Shown one piece after another: positions 54,755 to 63,344 of a stretch of DNA of 64,000 nucleotides. The DNA comes from UBA6168 sp039819485. Its GTDB lineage: Bacteria > Bacteroidota > Bacteroidia > Chitinophagales > Saprospiraceae. Each line of letters opens with the position of its first letter. Position 1 is the stretch's first letter. The stretch covers positions 1 to 64,000 of the forward strand of contig JBCBRY010000031.1 of NCBI GenBank assembly GCA_039819485.1, in the 5' to 3' direction. Made by a program: the position numbers and the translations under genes. The notes beneath the pieces were generated by a model. The model saw nothing but the letters and a program-made list of their open reading frames with translations, was not told the origin of the DNA and ran no database searches.

Positions 54755-55717
54755 ATGTCAGCAAAAAAGAAAACAGCATCAAAAACAAAAAACAGCCTGC
54801 ACCCCGCCAACCGGCACCGCGGTCAATATGATTTTAGTGCCTTAATAAAGACCCATCCCCCTTTAGCTCCTTTCGTTGTAAAAAACAAGTTCAGCAACCT
54901 ATCAATTAATTATTTTGACCCAATGGCCGTAAAGAATTTAAATACGGCTTTACTAAAACATCATTACGATATCGATTATTGGGACATCCCCAAAAATTAT
55001 TTATGCCCGCCGGTTCCTGGCAGAGCTGATTATGTTCACCATATCGCCGATCTATTGAAAGAATTTAATTTTAAAAGAACCCCAAGAGGAACAAAAATTA
55101 AATGCCTTGATATCGGCATAGGGGCAAATTGTATTTTTCCGATAATCGGAATCAAAGAATATGGCTGGTCATTTATCGGTAGTGAAGCGGATGCTGTCGC
55201 AATAGCATCTGCCAATAAAATAATTAGAGAAAATAAATCACTTCAGGAAAAAATAGAAATCCGTCAACAAAAAAACACCCATAATATTTTAACCGGCATT
55301 CTTCAGAAAGGAGAATATATTGATGTGGTGATTTGCAACCCGCCATTTCATGCTTCAAAAGACGAAGCGGAAGCGGCTGCCCGTAGAAAGCTCAAAAACC
55401 TCCAGGGCAAAACATCAAAAACAGTTTTAAATTTTGGCGGACAGAACAATGAACTCTGGTACCCAGGAGGGGAGCAACAATTTGTGACAAATATGATTCA
55501 GGAAAGTAGGTTGTTCGCTAAGTCCTGCTTTTGGTACTCCAGTTTAATTTCCAAAGAGTCGAATTTGAAAATGATTTATGCAGCATTAAAAAAAGCCAAC
55601 GCTGTGACAATAAAAACCATCGCAATGGGACAAGGAAACAAAAAAAGTAGAATTGTCGCCTGGACATTCCTGTCCCCGAAACTACAAAAAATTTGGGCAG
55701 AGTCGAGATGGAAATAA
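54755..55717 (+). CDS. rlmF: 23S rRNA (adenine-1618-N6)-methyltransferase RlmF
   Basis: From ATG 54755 (a TTG at 54737 is also in frame) the protein has 320 residues. It has the basic N-terminus typical of RlmF (MSAKKKTASKTKNSLHPANR), then HRGQYDFSALIKTHPPLAPF, YWDIPKNYLCPPVPGRADYV, SAM motif LDIGIGANCIFPIIG, and the N6-adenine methyltransferase catalytic motif NPPFH (ICNPPFHAS). It methylates A1618 of 23S rRNA. Length is close to E. coli RlmF. The stop codon touches a dispersed repeat. Confidence 0.93.
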   Translation: MSAKKKTASKTKNSLHPANRHRGQYDFSALIKTHPPLAPFVVKNKFSNLSINYFDPMAVKNLNTALLKHHYDIDYWDIPKNYLCPPVPGRADYVHHIADLLKEFNFKRTPRGTKIKCLDIGIGANCIFPIIGIKEYGWSFIGSEADAVAIASANKIIRENKSLQEKIEIRQQKNTHNILTGILQKGEYIDVVICNPPFHASKDEAEAAARRKLKNLQGKTSKTVLNFGGQNNELWYPGGEQQFVTNMIQESRLFAKSCFWYSSLISKESNLKMIYAALKKANAVTIKTIAMGQGNKKSRIVAWTFLSPKLQKIWAESRWK

Positions 55718-55823
55718 GCACTAAAAAAAATGGCATTTTCCCTTTTCCTGAAAAAGGATTTTATGCTATGAAAACCAAGCATTGGCTAAAATAAAAGTGT
55801 CATTTTCAGCACTCTTTATTTTT
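55717..55823 (-). repeat. 72-bp-core dispersed repeat, copy 4
   Basis: The core 55731-55802 starts TGGCATTTTC and ends AAAAGTGTCA; two of its three changes against the other copies leave G-U pairs in plus-strand RNA. The element begins at the last base of the rlmF stop, so its left flank forms the 3' end of the rlmF transcript. Confidence 0.75.
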
Positions 55824-55920
55824 GACGATCTGTGTATGAAGTATTTCCAAATATAACTACCCTCAAAACTTTCACATTTCATTAAGACCTTATTTCGCTA
55901 CCTTTATTTTCAATAATTTG

Positions 55921-56048
55921 ATTTAATTAATTCAAGTTGCGAACAATTTGTACGGCCCCAGCGGTAACACCGTTTTAGAACGGTGTTACCGCTAAACCCT
56001 CCACTATTGTCCATCTTTTTTCCACATCGAAACTTGAGTTAATTAAAT
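55921..56048. repeat. nested inverted repeat containing GCGGTAACACCG hairpin copy B
   Basis: Outer arms at 55921-55941 and 56028-56048 match at 19 of 21 positions (ATTTAATTAA then TCAAGTT). Inside, copy B of the hairpin has perfect 14-bp arms (55961-55974 and 55979-55992), with the flanks GCCCC and TAAACC seen in copy A at 23221-23268. The composite looks like a small non-autonomous element. The remaining 56049-56195 shows nothing clear. Confidence 0.65.
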
Positions 56049-56195
56049 AAAAATCAAACCTTCTTTGCAAAACGCTACGTCTTAACTACCTGCATGGTAC
56101 GCAAGCTAAAAACTTACTTTGGTTACGCTGGCCTTGGACAGAGAAACCACGGCGTTTAAACAGAGAAAATTATTTAATCATTAAACACGACTTTC

Positions 56196-56855
56196 ATGAA
56201 AAAAGAAAATTACAACCGCCGCCATTTTTTAAACACAACCGCCAAACTTTCACTAACCACCACGGGAGCCATGATTCTTCCCAGCTCTAAAGCATTTAAC
56301 CAGCCGTCCAAAAATTCATTTGAAGAGGAGCGAAATGTTTTTGGCCCCAGAAAAGGATTCAGCCCACAGATAAGCACCTTGGTTTCGATGATGGACTGGA
56401 TGCGATATACTATCCTTCGCCCGGTGAAAGGATTAAGTGTAAAAGATTTAGATTTTGTTTTTGATGAAAATTCCAATTCAATCGGAGCTATGCTGTGGCA
56501 TCTGGCAGCCACCGAGCGATACTATCAATTAAATACATTCGAAAATTTGCGATGGGGAAGTTGGTCCTATGAAATAAAACAGGAGTGGGACGTACCCATG
56601 AACCTTGGAGATATGGGCAGAAAAAAAATAAAAGGCAACAATATTGGATTCTACCTCGATAAATTAAAAGAAGTCAGAGAAAATACCTTAAAAGAATTGG
56701 CCAAGCGGGACGACAAGTGGTTGCTGGCAATCGATGAAGGTTGGGGTTGGGGCCCTACCAATAATTACTGTAAATGGTTTCATGTGGTGGAACATGAATC
56801 GAATCACAACGGTCAGATTAAATGGTTGATGAAGAGACTCCCTTCCAAAAATTAG
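56196..56855 (+). CDS. DinB-family protein with Tat-like signal
   Basis: This 219-residue protein opens with a twin-arginine-type sequence (NRRHFLNTTAKLSLTTTGAM), pointing to export in folded form. The remaining region is a DinB-superfamily four-helix bundle: MMDWMRYTILRPVKGLS, GAMLWHLAATERYY (first metal His) and HVVEHESNHNGQIKWLMKRL (the paired His of the family). These His residues usually bind a divalent metal. DinB proteins include thiol transferases and many of unknown role. It seems monocistronic. Function unknown. Confidence 0.8.
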   Translation: MKKENYNRRHFLNTTAKLSLTTTGAMILPSSKAFNQPSKNSFEEERNVFGPRKGFSPQISTLVSMMDWMRYTILRPVKGLSVKDLDFVFDENSNSIGAMLWHLAATERYYQLNTFENLRWGSWSYEIKQEWDVPMNLGDMGRKKIKGNNIGFYLDKLKEVRENTLKELAKRDDKWLLAIDEGWGWGPTNNYCKWFHVVEHESNHNGQIKWLMKRLPSKN

Positions 56856-57043
56856 CGTATTGAAAATAATTCTTGCACTGCAAATTCCCAAGCGTTTTAG
56901 TTTTTCTCACGCAGCGTTCGCAAAGCTCGCTGAGACAGCTTAGCGGTAACAGCGTCATAGAACGCCCCTCAGTCGATAAATTAGTACATTTGGCTACTGA
57001 TCAACGATCATTTTCAATTTCAACAAAACAAAACTACATTTTT

Positions 57044-58264
57044 ATGAAACACCTCTTTCTAACATTTACAGTTCTCTGCTGCCTCCTTGTTTTCAGTTGC
57101 AATAAAGATGATGACACCACGCCTCCTTTAGAGCCCAACGTGGAATCTTTCGATCAAAGTTCTTATTCGCTGGTCATAGATGACATTGGCAGCAGCATTT
57201 CGATGGACGCAATCGGCAACGATGAATTTATATTGACTGGCAAGTCTCACTCAGACGGCAATAACTTTAGCGATATTCACCTAACAAAACTGGATGATCA
57301 GTGCAATGTTGCCTGGACCAAAACATTTGGGGGCATGGATACGGAATTTAGTAACGATGTCTATTCCACGAATGAGGGTGGTTTTATCGTTGCTGGGACG
57401 ACCAGAGGTTTTGGGGCCTATTCCATCGACGCCTACATCATCAAAGCAGGGGCAGATGGAAACGAAGAATGGTCCAACACCTATGGAGAGGATAAACGTG
57501 AAATCCCTGAGTCAATTATCCAAATGGAAGACGGTGGATACCTCTTTGTAGGGCAAACCGAAAAGTTCACCACACAGGACTGGGACGCTTACTACGTTCG
57601 TCTGGATGCGGACGGTAATGTAATCTGGTCCAAAAACAGCGGCCGGGCATTTAATGATTTTGCGCATGAAGTAGTGCCGACCAACGACAACCATTTCGTG
57701 ATCCTGGGAACTACAGACAGTGTAGAAACCTTTTTTGAACACACCCTGACACTCGAAAAAATTGATGCAGATGGAAATACGCTCTGGTTCAAGCCCCTCA
57801 ATCACTTGGCTGAAATAGCCGCTGATTATGGCCTTGCAGTCGATGATGATGAAGGTCTTTTGATAGCTTCCGGAAGGGGCGAAGACGGATTTGGCTACAG
57901 AGGGGATGCGCTATTGATTAAAACGGACGCAAACGGGAATGAATCATGGTCAAAAAGTTATGGCGGCAGTGAATCTGATGAGGCGAACATCGTCATCAAA
58001 ACTTCCGACAACCATATCATGATGCTGGGTACTTCCCAAAGTTACGGTTATGGTTACTCCGATCTTATGGTGATCAAAACCGATAATAAAGGCAACCAGA
58101 AATGGCTCAAAACTTATGGAGGCAGCCATATCGACCAAGCCTACGGGATCGAAGAAATGGCCAACGGGAACTTCCTGATTCTGGGGATTTATGCAACGGA
58201 GCCCCAAGGGGCAGTGTTCAATACAATTATCCTGAAAATAGACAAAGATGGGCAGCCGTTGTAA
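57044..58264 (+). CDS. lipoprotein with beta-propeller-like repeats
   Basis: The ATG at 57044 begins a lipoprotein signal (MKHLFLTFTVLCCLLVFSCN); the frame is open upstream to 56873, but a -7 box TACATTTG (56985-56992) lies between, and the extension has no signal. The mature part repeats a roughly 52-residue unit about seven times: IIKAGADGNEEWSNTYG, VRLDADGNVIWSKNSG, LEKIDADGNTLWFKPL, LIKTDANGNESWSKSYGG, VIKTDNKGNQKWLKTYGG, each followed by GGY/FIVAGT-type strands. This is the pattern of a propeller-type fold seen in secreted Bacteroidota proteins. Membrane-anchored; role unknown, possibly binding. Confidence 0.8.
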   Translation: MKHLFLTFTVLCCLLVFSCNKDDDTTPPLEPNVESFDQSSYSLVIDDIGSSISMDAIGNDEFILTGKSHSDGNNFSDIHLTKLDDQCNVAWTKTFGGMDTEFSNDVYSTNEGGFIVAGTTRGFGAYSIDAYIIKAGADGNEEWSNTYGEDKREIPESIIQMEDGGYLFVGQTEKFTTQDWDAYYVRLDADGNVIWSKNSGRAFNDFAHEVVPTNDNHFVILGTTDSVETFFEHTLTLEKIDADGNTLWFKPLNHLAEIAADYGLAVDDDEGLLIASGRGEDGFGYRGDALLIKTDANGNESWSKSYGGSESDEANIVIKTSDNHIMMLGTSQSYGYGYSDLMVIKTDNKGNQKWLKTYGGSHIDQAYGIEEMANGNFLILGIYATEPQGAVFNTIILKIDKDGQPL

Positions 58265-58272
58265 GGGGGGGA

Positions 58273-58312
58273 TTGGGATATTGGGATATTGGGATATTGG
58301 GATATTGGGATA
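58273..58312. repeat. tandem octamer TTGGGATA, five copies
   Basis: Five perfect head-to-tail copies start 9 bp after the lipoprotein stop; a sixth, degenerate unit follows. Such microsatellites can change length by slippage. Confidence 0.9.
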
Positions 58313-58341
58313 TTAAGAGATTGGGTAAATTAATATTTTGA

Positions 58342-58397
58342 CCATTAACCGTTAACCGTTAACCATTAACCATTAACCATTAACCATTAACCATTAA
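58342..58397. repeat. tandem heptamer CCATTAA/CCGTTAA, eight copies
   Basis: Eight uninterrupted heptamers (units two and three read CCGTTAA) end 11 bp before the TTG start of the AraC-type gene at 58409. The array lies where a leader or promoter spacer would be. Confidence 0.9.
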
Positions 58398-58408
58398 AAA
58401 AACCGCAT

Positions 58409-59548
58409 TTGGTAGAATTTCAATTAAATATATTCAGCATTATTTACCTGTTTGGTACGTTGCAAGGGTTGATTCTGGCGGGGATTTTTTTATTTAGTCA
58501 AACTTTTTCAAAAAAATCAAATGGGTACATGGCGTCCATGTTGATTGTTTTTATGGCTTTGAATTTATTGGGTGTGTTTGAAGAAGCCAGGTTATTTTCA
58601 AAATATCCGGCACTTGAATTTTTGCCGATAGTGTGGTACGGGATCATTCCGCCGGCCACTTATTTTTTTGTACAATATTTGACCGCCCCTGCTTATAAAT
58701 TTCCGAGATGGGGATATTATTTATTTATCCCTTTCATTGTACAATTCATTTTCCAGAGTTCCGAATTCATTTTGTTTTTGCTTGGGAAAATAAACCTGAC
58801 AGAGTATCTGCCAGTTCATTACGTAATAGAAAATACGTTTGAAACCGTCTCTGCTTTTTATGCATTAATCGTATCCGTTGTGATTTTGAAAACGCTGTTT
58901 AGGTATGAAAAATCGCTCTACAATGATTTTGCTGAAATAAATGACAAAAGCCTTCGGTGGCTGAGCCATACACTGCTTGGTGGGTTGGTTCTGATTTTTG
59001 TTTGGTTCATAGTTGCATTTAGTGATTATTTCCAAAATAGTTATGTCCAAATGATGAGCAGGTTCTTGATGATCGGCTTATCTGTATTGATCTACTGGAT
59101 CGGTTATTCCATGCTCATGCGGCGGGAGCTTTTTGTCCGGGAAAATATTATGGATGAAATAATACCTGTTTCCCCAACAGAAGAAACAACCAAACTCTCC
59201 GACAGAGCAGACGATCATTACCGCAAACTGATAGCCGTGATGGAAGAAAACCACCTGTATCGAAATCCGGATATAAACATGTCCATTCTTTCGGAAAAAA
59301 TAGGCTTGAGCAAAGGCTATCTCTCCCAAATCATCAATAACAAGGAGCATAAAAATTTCTTCGATTTTATCAATACCTACCGCGTTGAAGAAGTAAAACA
59401 GAAAATGGCCAATGCCGAATTTGCTCATTTCAACATCCTTGGACTGGCGATGGACGCCGGTTTTAAATCCAAATCCACCTTCAACGCGGTTTTTAAAAAA
59501 ATGACCGGCCAAACACCTTCCCAGTACCGCAGAGACTTAAAACAATAG
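58409..59548 (+). CDS. membrane-anchored AraC-family transcriptional regulator
   Basis: This 379-residue protein has about seven N-terminal membrane helices (residues 7-230: IYLFGTLQGLILAGIFLF, YYLFIPFIVQFIF, LGGLVLIFVWFIVAF, LMIGLSVLIYWIGYSML) and a C-terminal AraC HTH pair (residues about 280-379: MSILSEKIGLSKGYLSQIIN, ending MTGQTPSQYRRDL). It senses something in or at the membrane and binds DNA directly. The start is TTG (58409), because the next Met (residue 41) would remove the first helix. The gene sits just behind a heptamer array and ahead of a sterol-desaturase-family gene, its likely neighbour target. Signal unknown. Confidence 0.85.
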   Translation: MVEFQLNIFSIIYLFGTLQGLILAGIFLFSQTFSKKSNGYMASMLIVFMALNLLGVFEEARLFSKYPALEFLPIVWYGIIPPATYFFVQYLTAPAYKFPRWGYYLFIPFIVQFIFQSSEFILFLLGKINLTEYLPVHYVIENTFETVSAFYALIVSVVILKTLFRYEKSLYNDFAEINDKSLRWLSHTLLGGLVLIFVWFIVAFSDYFQNSYVQMMSRFLMIGLSVLIYWIGYSMLMRRELFVRENIMDEIIPVSPTEETTKLSDRADDHYRKLIAVMEENHLYRNPDINMSILSEKIGLSKGYLSQIINNKEHKNFFDFINTYRVEEVKQKMANAEFAHFNILGLAMDAGFKSKSTFNAVFKKMTGQTPSQYRRDLKQ

Positions 59549-59731
59549 CTTTCAGGCACAGCATGCCCCAAATTCTCCGACGAATAAAAGTCCGGTCCTA
59601 TGCAATTGTACGTAGCCGTACCTGCCCGGCACGTCCGTCTGCCTCCGATTTTATCAGTCCGGACGATTCTAACAGCTCCGGTCACTAAGTTTGACCCATC
59701 AATCTTTTCACCTCTTAATTTTGAAATCATC

Positions 59732-60556
59732 ATGACTAATTCTTTTGTAGATTACTGGATGAATGAAGCCGGTGGTATTGTTTGGGACTACGCAGTTTTT
59801 GCTTCCGGTGCTTTTTTTATTTTTTATATTTTATTGAAAAAGCCTTTGTGGTTCCGGAAGGTGCAAAAAAAGATGCCCCGGCTGACGGATTACGGCAGGG
59901 ATATTTTCTTCTCCCTCGTGACCGTTGCCATTTTTGCGACCATTGCGATGCTCACCTTTTTTGTTTTTGACGAACACACCCACACCTATGATCAAATTGC
60001 AGACTACGGATGGGGTTACTATGTTTTCACCTGGGTCTTTATGTTTTTGGTACACGACACCTATTTCTACTGGATGCACCGGGCCATGCATCACCCTACC
60101 CTTTTTAAACATGTGCATTTGGTCCATCACAAATCCACCAATCCATCGCCCTGGACAGCTTATGCTTTTCATCCTTTCGAAGCAATTCTGGAAGCCATGA
60201 TCATCCCGATCCTGGCCTTTTCCATTCCGATCCACGCCCCCGCCATCAGTTGGTTCTTCTTGTTCCAGATCACTTACAACGTCTATGGCCATCTGGGCTT
60301 TGAACTTTTCCCCAAAGGATTTCACAAGACCTGGATCGGACGGTTTGTGAATACCTCCGTTGCCCACAATTTGCACCATGACAAATTTCACGGCAACTAC
60401 GGGCTCTATTTTTTGATCTGGGACCGTTGGTTGGGAACCATCCGAAAAGACTATGATTCGACCTACGAACGGACAACCGGCAATGCTGCACAACCAGCGC
60501 CATTCTCCACCAAGGACGAGTCACTATTGCCCCAACAAAAACCTGTAAGCACCTAA
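59732..60556 (+). CDS. sterol desaturase / fatty-acid hydroxylase family protein
   Basis: From ATG 59732 (an upstream ATG at 59600 gives an unrelated extension) the protein has 274 residues. Four membrane helices flank the diiron histidine clusters HDTYFYWMHRAMHH, HLVHHKSTNPSPW and HNLHHDKFHGNYG, the FA_hydroxylase pattern of integral membrane oxygenases that hydroxylate or desaturate lipids (sterols, hopanoids, fatty acids, carotenoids). An HPFEA motif near the third helix matches the family. Substrate cannot be inferred. A strong hairpin follows the stop. Confidence 0.88.
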   Translation: MTNSFVDYWMNEAGGIVWDYAVFASGAFFIFYILLKKPLWFRKVQKKMPRLTDYGRDIFFSLVTVAIFATIAMLTFFVFDEHTHTYDQIADYGWGYYVFTWVFMFLVHDTYFYWMHRAMHHPTLFKHVHLVHHKSTNPSPWTAYAFHPFEAILEAMIIPILAFSIPIHAPAISWFFLFQITYNVYGHLGFELFPKGFHKTWIGRFVNTSVAHNLHHDKFHGNYGLYFLIWDRWLGTIRKDYDSTYERTTGNAAQPAPFSTKDESLLPQQKPVST

Positions 60557-60621
60557 CCAGGCTCGATTTATCAAGCTTCGTGATAAGGCCAGGTCCTATT
60601 AAAACAAAGAAGGGCCAAAGG

Positions 60622-60669
60622 GCAGCAACAAGGGCCATCCCGCAAATTCGGGATGGCCCTTGTTGCTGC
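60622..60669. terminator. perfect 21-bp hairpin after the desaturase gene
   Basis: Arms 60622-60642 and 60649-60669 (GCAGCAACAAGGGCCATCCCG and complement) pair without mismatch around a 6-base loop. It starts 66 bp after the stop. The arms are GC-rich; no T-run follows on the plus strand. Confidence 0.7.
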
Positions 60670-60775
60670 ATTAAAAAAAAATCCCCCCCTTTTGCAGCAC
60701 TCTCCTCCACATTTGGATTCTATAGTTGAAATCAAGAAATGCATGCTTTTTCGAACAACCAAAAAAATGTTTAAA

Positions 60776-62662
60776 ATGAATTCTCTAATTAAATTTTTCG
60801 TCTACACGCTCTCTCTTACTTTTTTAGTTCTGTCTTGCCGAAAGGACGTGGAAGACCAAATGGTCATCAAAGAAGACCCGCCAGCTCCTGTCGTCAATGT
60901 CTACGGAAATATATTCGGCTTAGTGCTGGACAGCAATAATGATCCTGTATCTGACGCCGTAGTCGCTTATGATAATGACGTAATAACAACCGATGACGAC
61001 GGTTTATTTCTTTTCAAGAATGTAAAAATGAATGCGAACGGCACCTACGTCCAGGTGGAAAAACAGGGATATTTTGCGGGTAGCCGCCGCATTTATCCTG
61101 ACCAAAATGCCACCAGCTACATGGAGGTAAAGCTGCTCGAAAGAACCATCATTGGCACCGTAGATTCACCAAACGGTGGACCGTTGACACTCCAGAGCGG
61201 AGCAAAAATTGAATTGCCTGCAAACGGATTTGTGGATGCTGACGGAAACAACTATAACGGCCCCGTCAACGTAGCGATGCAGTGGCTCGATCCTACAACT
61301 GCCGACCTCGCACAGATCATGCCCGGCAACCTGGAAGGAATAGACGAGGAAGGCCAACAGGTGCTTCTGCAATCCTACGGCATGTTGGCAATAGAATTGG
61401 AAAGCAGCAATGGCGCACCACTCAACCTGGGCAATGGAGGAACCGCAACGCTGACCTTTCCCGTCCCTGCCGGGCTCATCGGCAGTGCCCCGGCCACCAT
61501 CCCTCTTTGGTATTTCGACGAAACGGCAGGCATCTGGAAAGAAGAAGGCAATGCCCAACTCATTGGGAATGAGTACGTCGGAGAAGTAAACCATTTTACG
61601 TTTTGGAACTGTGATGTCCCATTTCCTTTGGTCGATTTATCGGGCTGCTTTGAAGGTTTTGAAGGGACCAAGCTGTCCAACACACAAGTGGAGATCGAAG
61701 TGATTTCAAATGGACTGCGTTCTTTTGCCAACACCAATGACCAAGGCTGTTTTTCAGGGCTAATCCCCCTGGGTGAGGCCTTAAATATAAAACTGATCGG
61801 TTTATGTGGAACGGTACTTTTCGAAGACGAAATTGGACCTTTTGATATGGATACCGACTTGGGCACCATCAGCCTGCCTACTTTCAATGATTTGGAGCTG
61901 ATATTCGTGACGGGCACCCTGGTGGACTGTGACGGCGTACCGATCAGTGACGGCATTCTCAGAATCAGTAGTGATGACGGCGCTGAATACTTTTTCCTGG
62001 ACGATGAAAACTTTAGTGTTCCGGCCAACGTCTGCGTGGGTACCAACAGTATATTTCTGTCCGGCGCTGACCCGTCGGCTGATCAAACGGCTTTCAGCGA
62101 TCCGGTAGAATTTCCAGTTGACAACTTGGTGCAGGCCGGCAATATTGAGGTTTGCAACGACCCTGCGGTCTTACCTGATACTTACGTTGAGTTATCGTTC
62201 AACGGCGAGACCTTTGTTTGGGACCTTGAATTCAATAGTGCAGGCGAAAGCTCCGCCGAAATCAACAGTTTCGGTTTAGAGGTAGATATTAAATCCCGCA
62301 TGATTTTCCCATTCGATTCAACAATAATTTTTATCAATCTAAGAAACCTTCCAACGTCCGAAGGCCAAAGTATACTCGATATTTTCTCTTACAATATATC
62401 CCTTGCCAATTTTAACGGATTGTTCAGTATTGGGGAAGACATATCGCTCAAGAACCTTAATAACGATGATATCAATGTGGTCATCGCAGAATTAGGGGAT
62501 GTCGGGCAACCCGTAACAGGTTCCATCACTACGGAAATGGATGCTTTAGAAGTGTTAGAACTAATCAGTCTTGACACAACGGGAGGAGTATCCTTTACCT
62601 CTGGTGATTCAATGGGCAATTTCCCGGTGACCATAGAATTTAGAGTGATTCGAACGCAATAG
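60776..62662 (+). CDS. large surface lipoprotein with carboxypeptidase-regulatory-like N-terminal domain
   Basis: From ATG 60776 the protein has 628 residues; the in-frame ATG at 60653 lies inside the terminator stem and is rejected. The signal ends in a lipobox (TLSLTFLVLSCRK). Residues about 45-115 form a CarboxypepD_reg-like Ig fold (GNIFGLVLDSNNDPVSDAVV ... TDDDGLFLFKN), followed by beta-rich segments (AKIELPANGFVDADGN, GTATLTFPVPAGLIG, IPLWYFDETAGIWKEEGNAQ) and a second similar Ig segment (DLSGCFEGFEG). It is probably a surface-exposed binding or scaffold protein. It precedes an ECF sigma factor. Confidence 0.8.
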   Translation: MNSLIKFFVYTLSLTFLVLSCRKDVEDQMVIKEDPPAPVVNVYGNIFGLVLDSNNDPVSDAVVAYDNDVITTDDDGLFLFKNVKMNANGTYVQVEKQGYFAGSRRIYPDQNATSYMEVKLLERTIIGTVDSPNGGPLTLQSGAKIELPANGFVDADGNNYNGPVNVAMQWLDPTTADLAQIMPGNLEGIDEEGQQVLLQSYGMLAIELESSNGAPLNLGNGGTATLTFPVPAGLIGSAPATIPLWYFDETAGIWKEEGNAQLIGNEYVGEVNHFTFWNCDVPFPLVDLSGCFEGFEGTKLSNTQVEIEVISNGLRSFANTNDQGCFSGLIPLGEALNIKLIGLCGTVLFEDEIGPFDMDTDLGTISLPTFNDLELIFVTGTLVDCDGVPISDGILRISSDDGAEYFFLDDENFSVPANVCVGTNSIFLSGADPSADQTAFSDPVEFPVDNLVQAGNIEVCNDPAVLPDTYVELSFNGETFVWDLEFNSAGESSAEINSFGLEVDIKSRMIFPFDSTIIFINLRNLPTSEGQSILDIFSYNISLANFNGLFSIGEDISLKNLNNDDINVVIAELGDVGQPVTGSITTEMDALEVLELISLDTTGGVSFTSGDSMGNFPVTIEFRVIRTQ

Positions 62663-62670
62663 TTTTTTGC

Positions 62671-62707
62671 CTGCAACAGAAACCCGATGACTGGGTTGCT
62701 GTTGTAG
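62671..62707 (+). terminator. hairpin between lipoprotein gene and sigma factor gene
   Basis: Arms CTGCAACAGAAACCC and GGGTTGCTGTTGTAG pair at 13 of 15 positions, starting 8 bp after the lipoprotein stop, with CTTTT following. Confidence 0.6.
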
Positions 62708-62774
62708 CTTTTCGAAACGATAGAAACCAATTTAATTACTCTGAATAGCCTTTGGAAAACAGGCCAAAAGAGTA

Positions 62775-63344
62775 ATGTTCAATTTGCCAAAAAAAAATAA
62801 ATTGACCGAAATAGAAATCATAGCAGGTTGTAAAAAAGAAAAACGGCGCCACCAAAAAGCATTGGTCGACAAATATGCGCCGACCCTCTTCACAGTCGCC
62901 CGCCGTTACACGCGCGACGACCATACGGCAAAAGATATTTTACAGGAGGCATTGCATTTAATTTTTAAGAACATAAAAAAATATGAACCGACCGGTTCCT
63001 TTCAAGGCTGGATGCGGCGCATCGTTATTACCTCTTCGCTAAAGTATTTAAGGGATAAAGATTTTTTAAAAAACGTAGTTGAATTTGAACCCGTGCATTC
63101 CAGCTCAATCAGCCCGGAAGCTTATTTAAAACTCGATTATGAAGAGATTATACATTTGATCAAAAAACTGCCGAAAGGCGCCAGGGAAGTCTTCAACCTT
63201 TACATCATCGACGGCTATGACCACAACGAAATCGCCGCCTTGCTGGGCATTTCGGCCACCACCTCACGCTCACAATTAACCAGGGCCAGAAAATGGCTTC
63301 GCCACCAACTTAATCACGAAAAAAAAACTAAGCTATGCGGTTAA
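62775..63344 (+). CDS. ECF-type RNA polymerase sigma factor
   Basis: This 189-residue protein has sigma region 2 (ALVDKYAPTLFTVARRYTRD, DHTAKDILQEALHLIFKNI) and region 4 with its HTH (LPKGAREVFNLYIIDGYDHN, EIAALLGISATTSRSQLTRA), with a short linker, as in extracytoplasmic-function sigma factors. It directs RNA polymerase to a specific set of promoters under stress or nutrient cues. Its last 10 bases overlap the start of the next gene, which encodes the probable anti-sigma partner. This coupling is the usual layout. Confidence 0.93.
   Translation: MFNLPKKNKLTEIEIIAGCKKEKRRHQKALVDKYAPTLFTVARRYTRDDHTAKDILQEALHLIFKNIKKYEPTGSFQGWMRRIVITSSLKYLRDKDFLKNVVEFEPVHSSSISPEAYLKLDYEEIIHLIKKLPKGAREVFNLYIIDGYDHNEIAALLGISATTSRSQLTRARKWLRHQLNHEKKTKLCG

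Noticed and set aside
58273..58397. CRISPR-like array
   Set aside because: The units are contiguous 7- and 8-bp repeats without spacers, and no cas gene is present.
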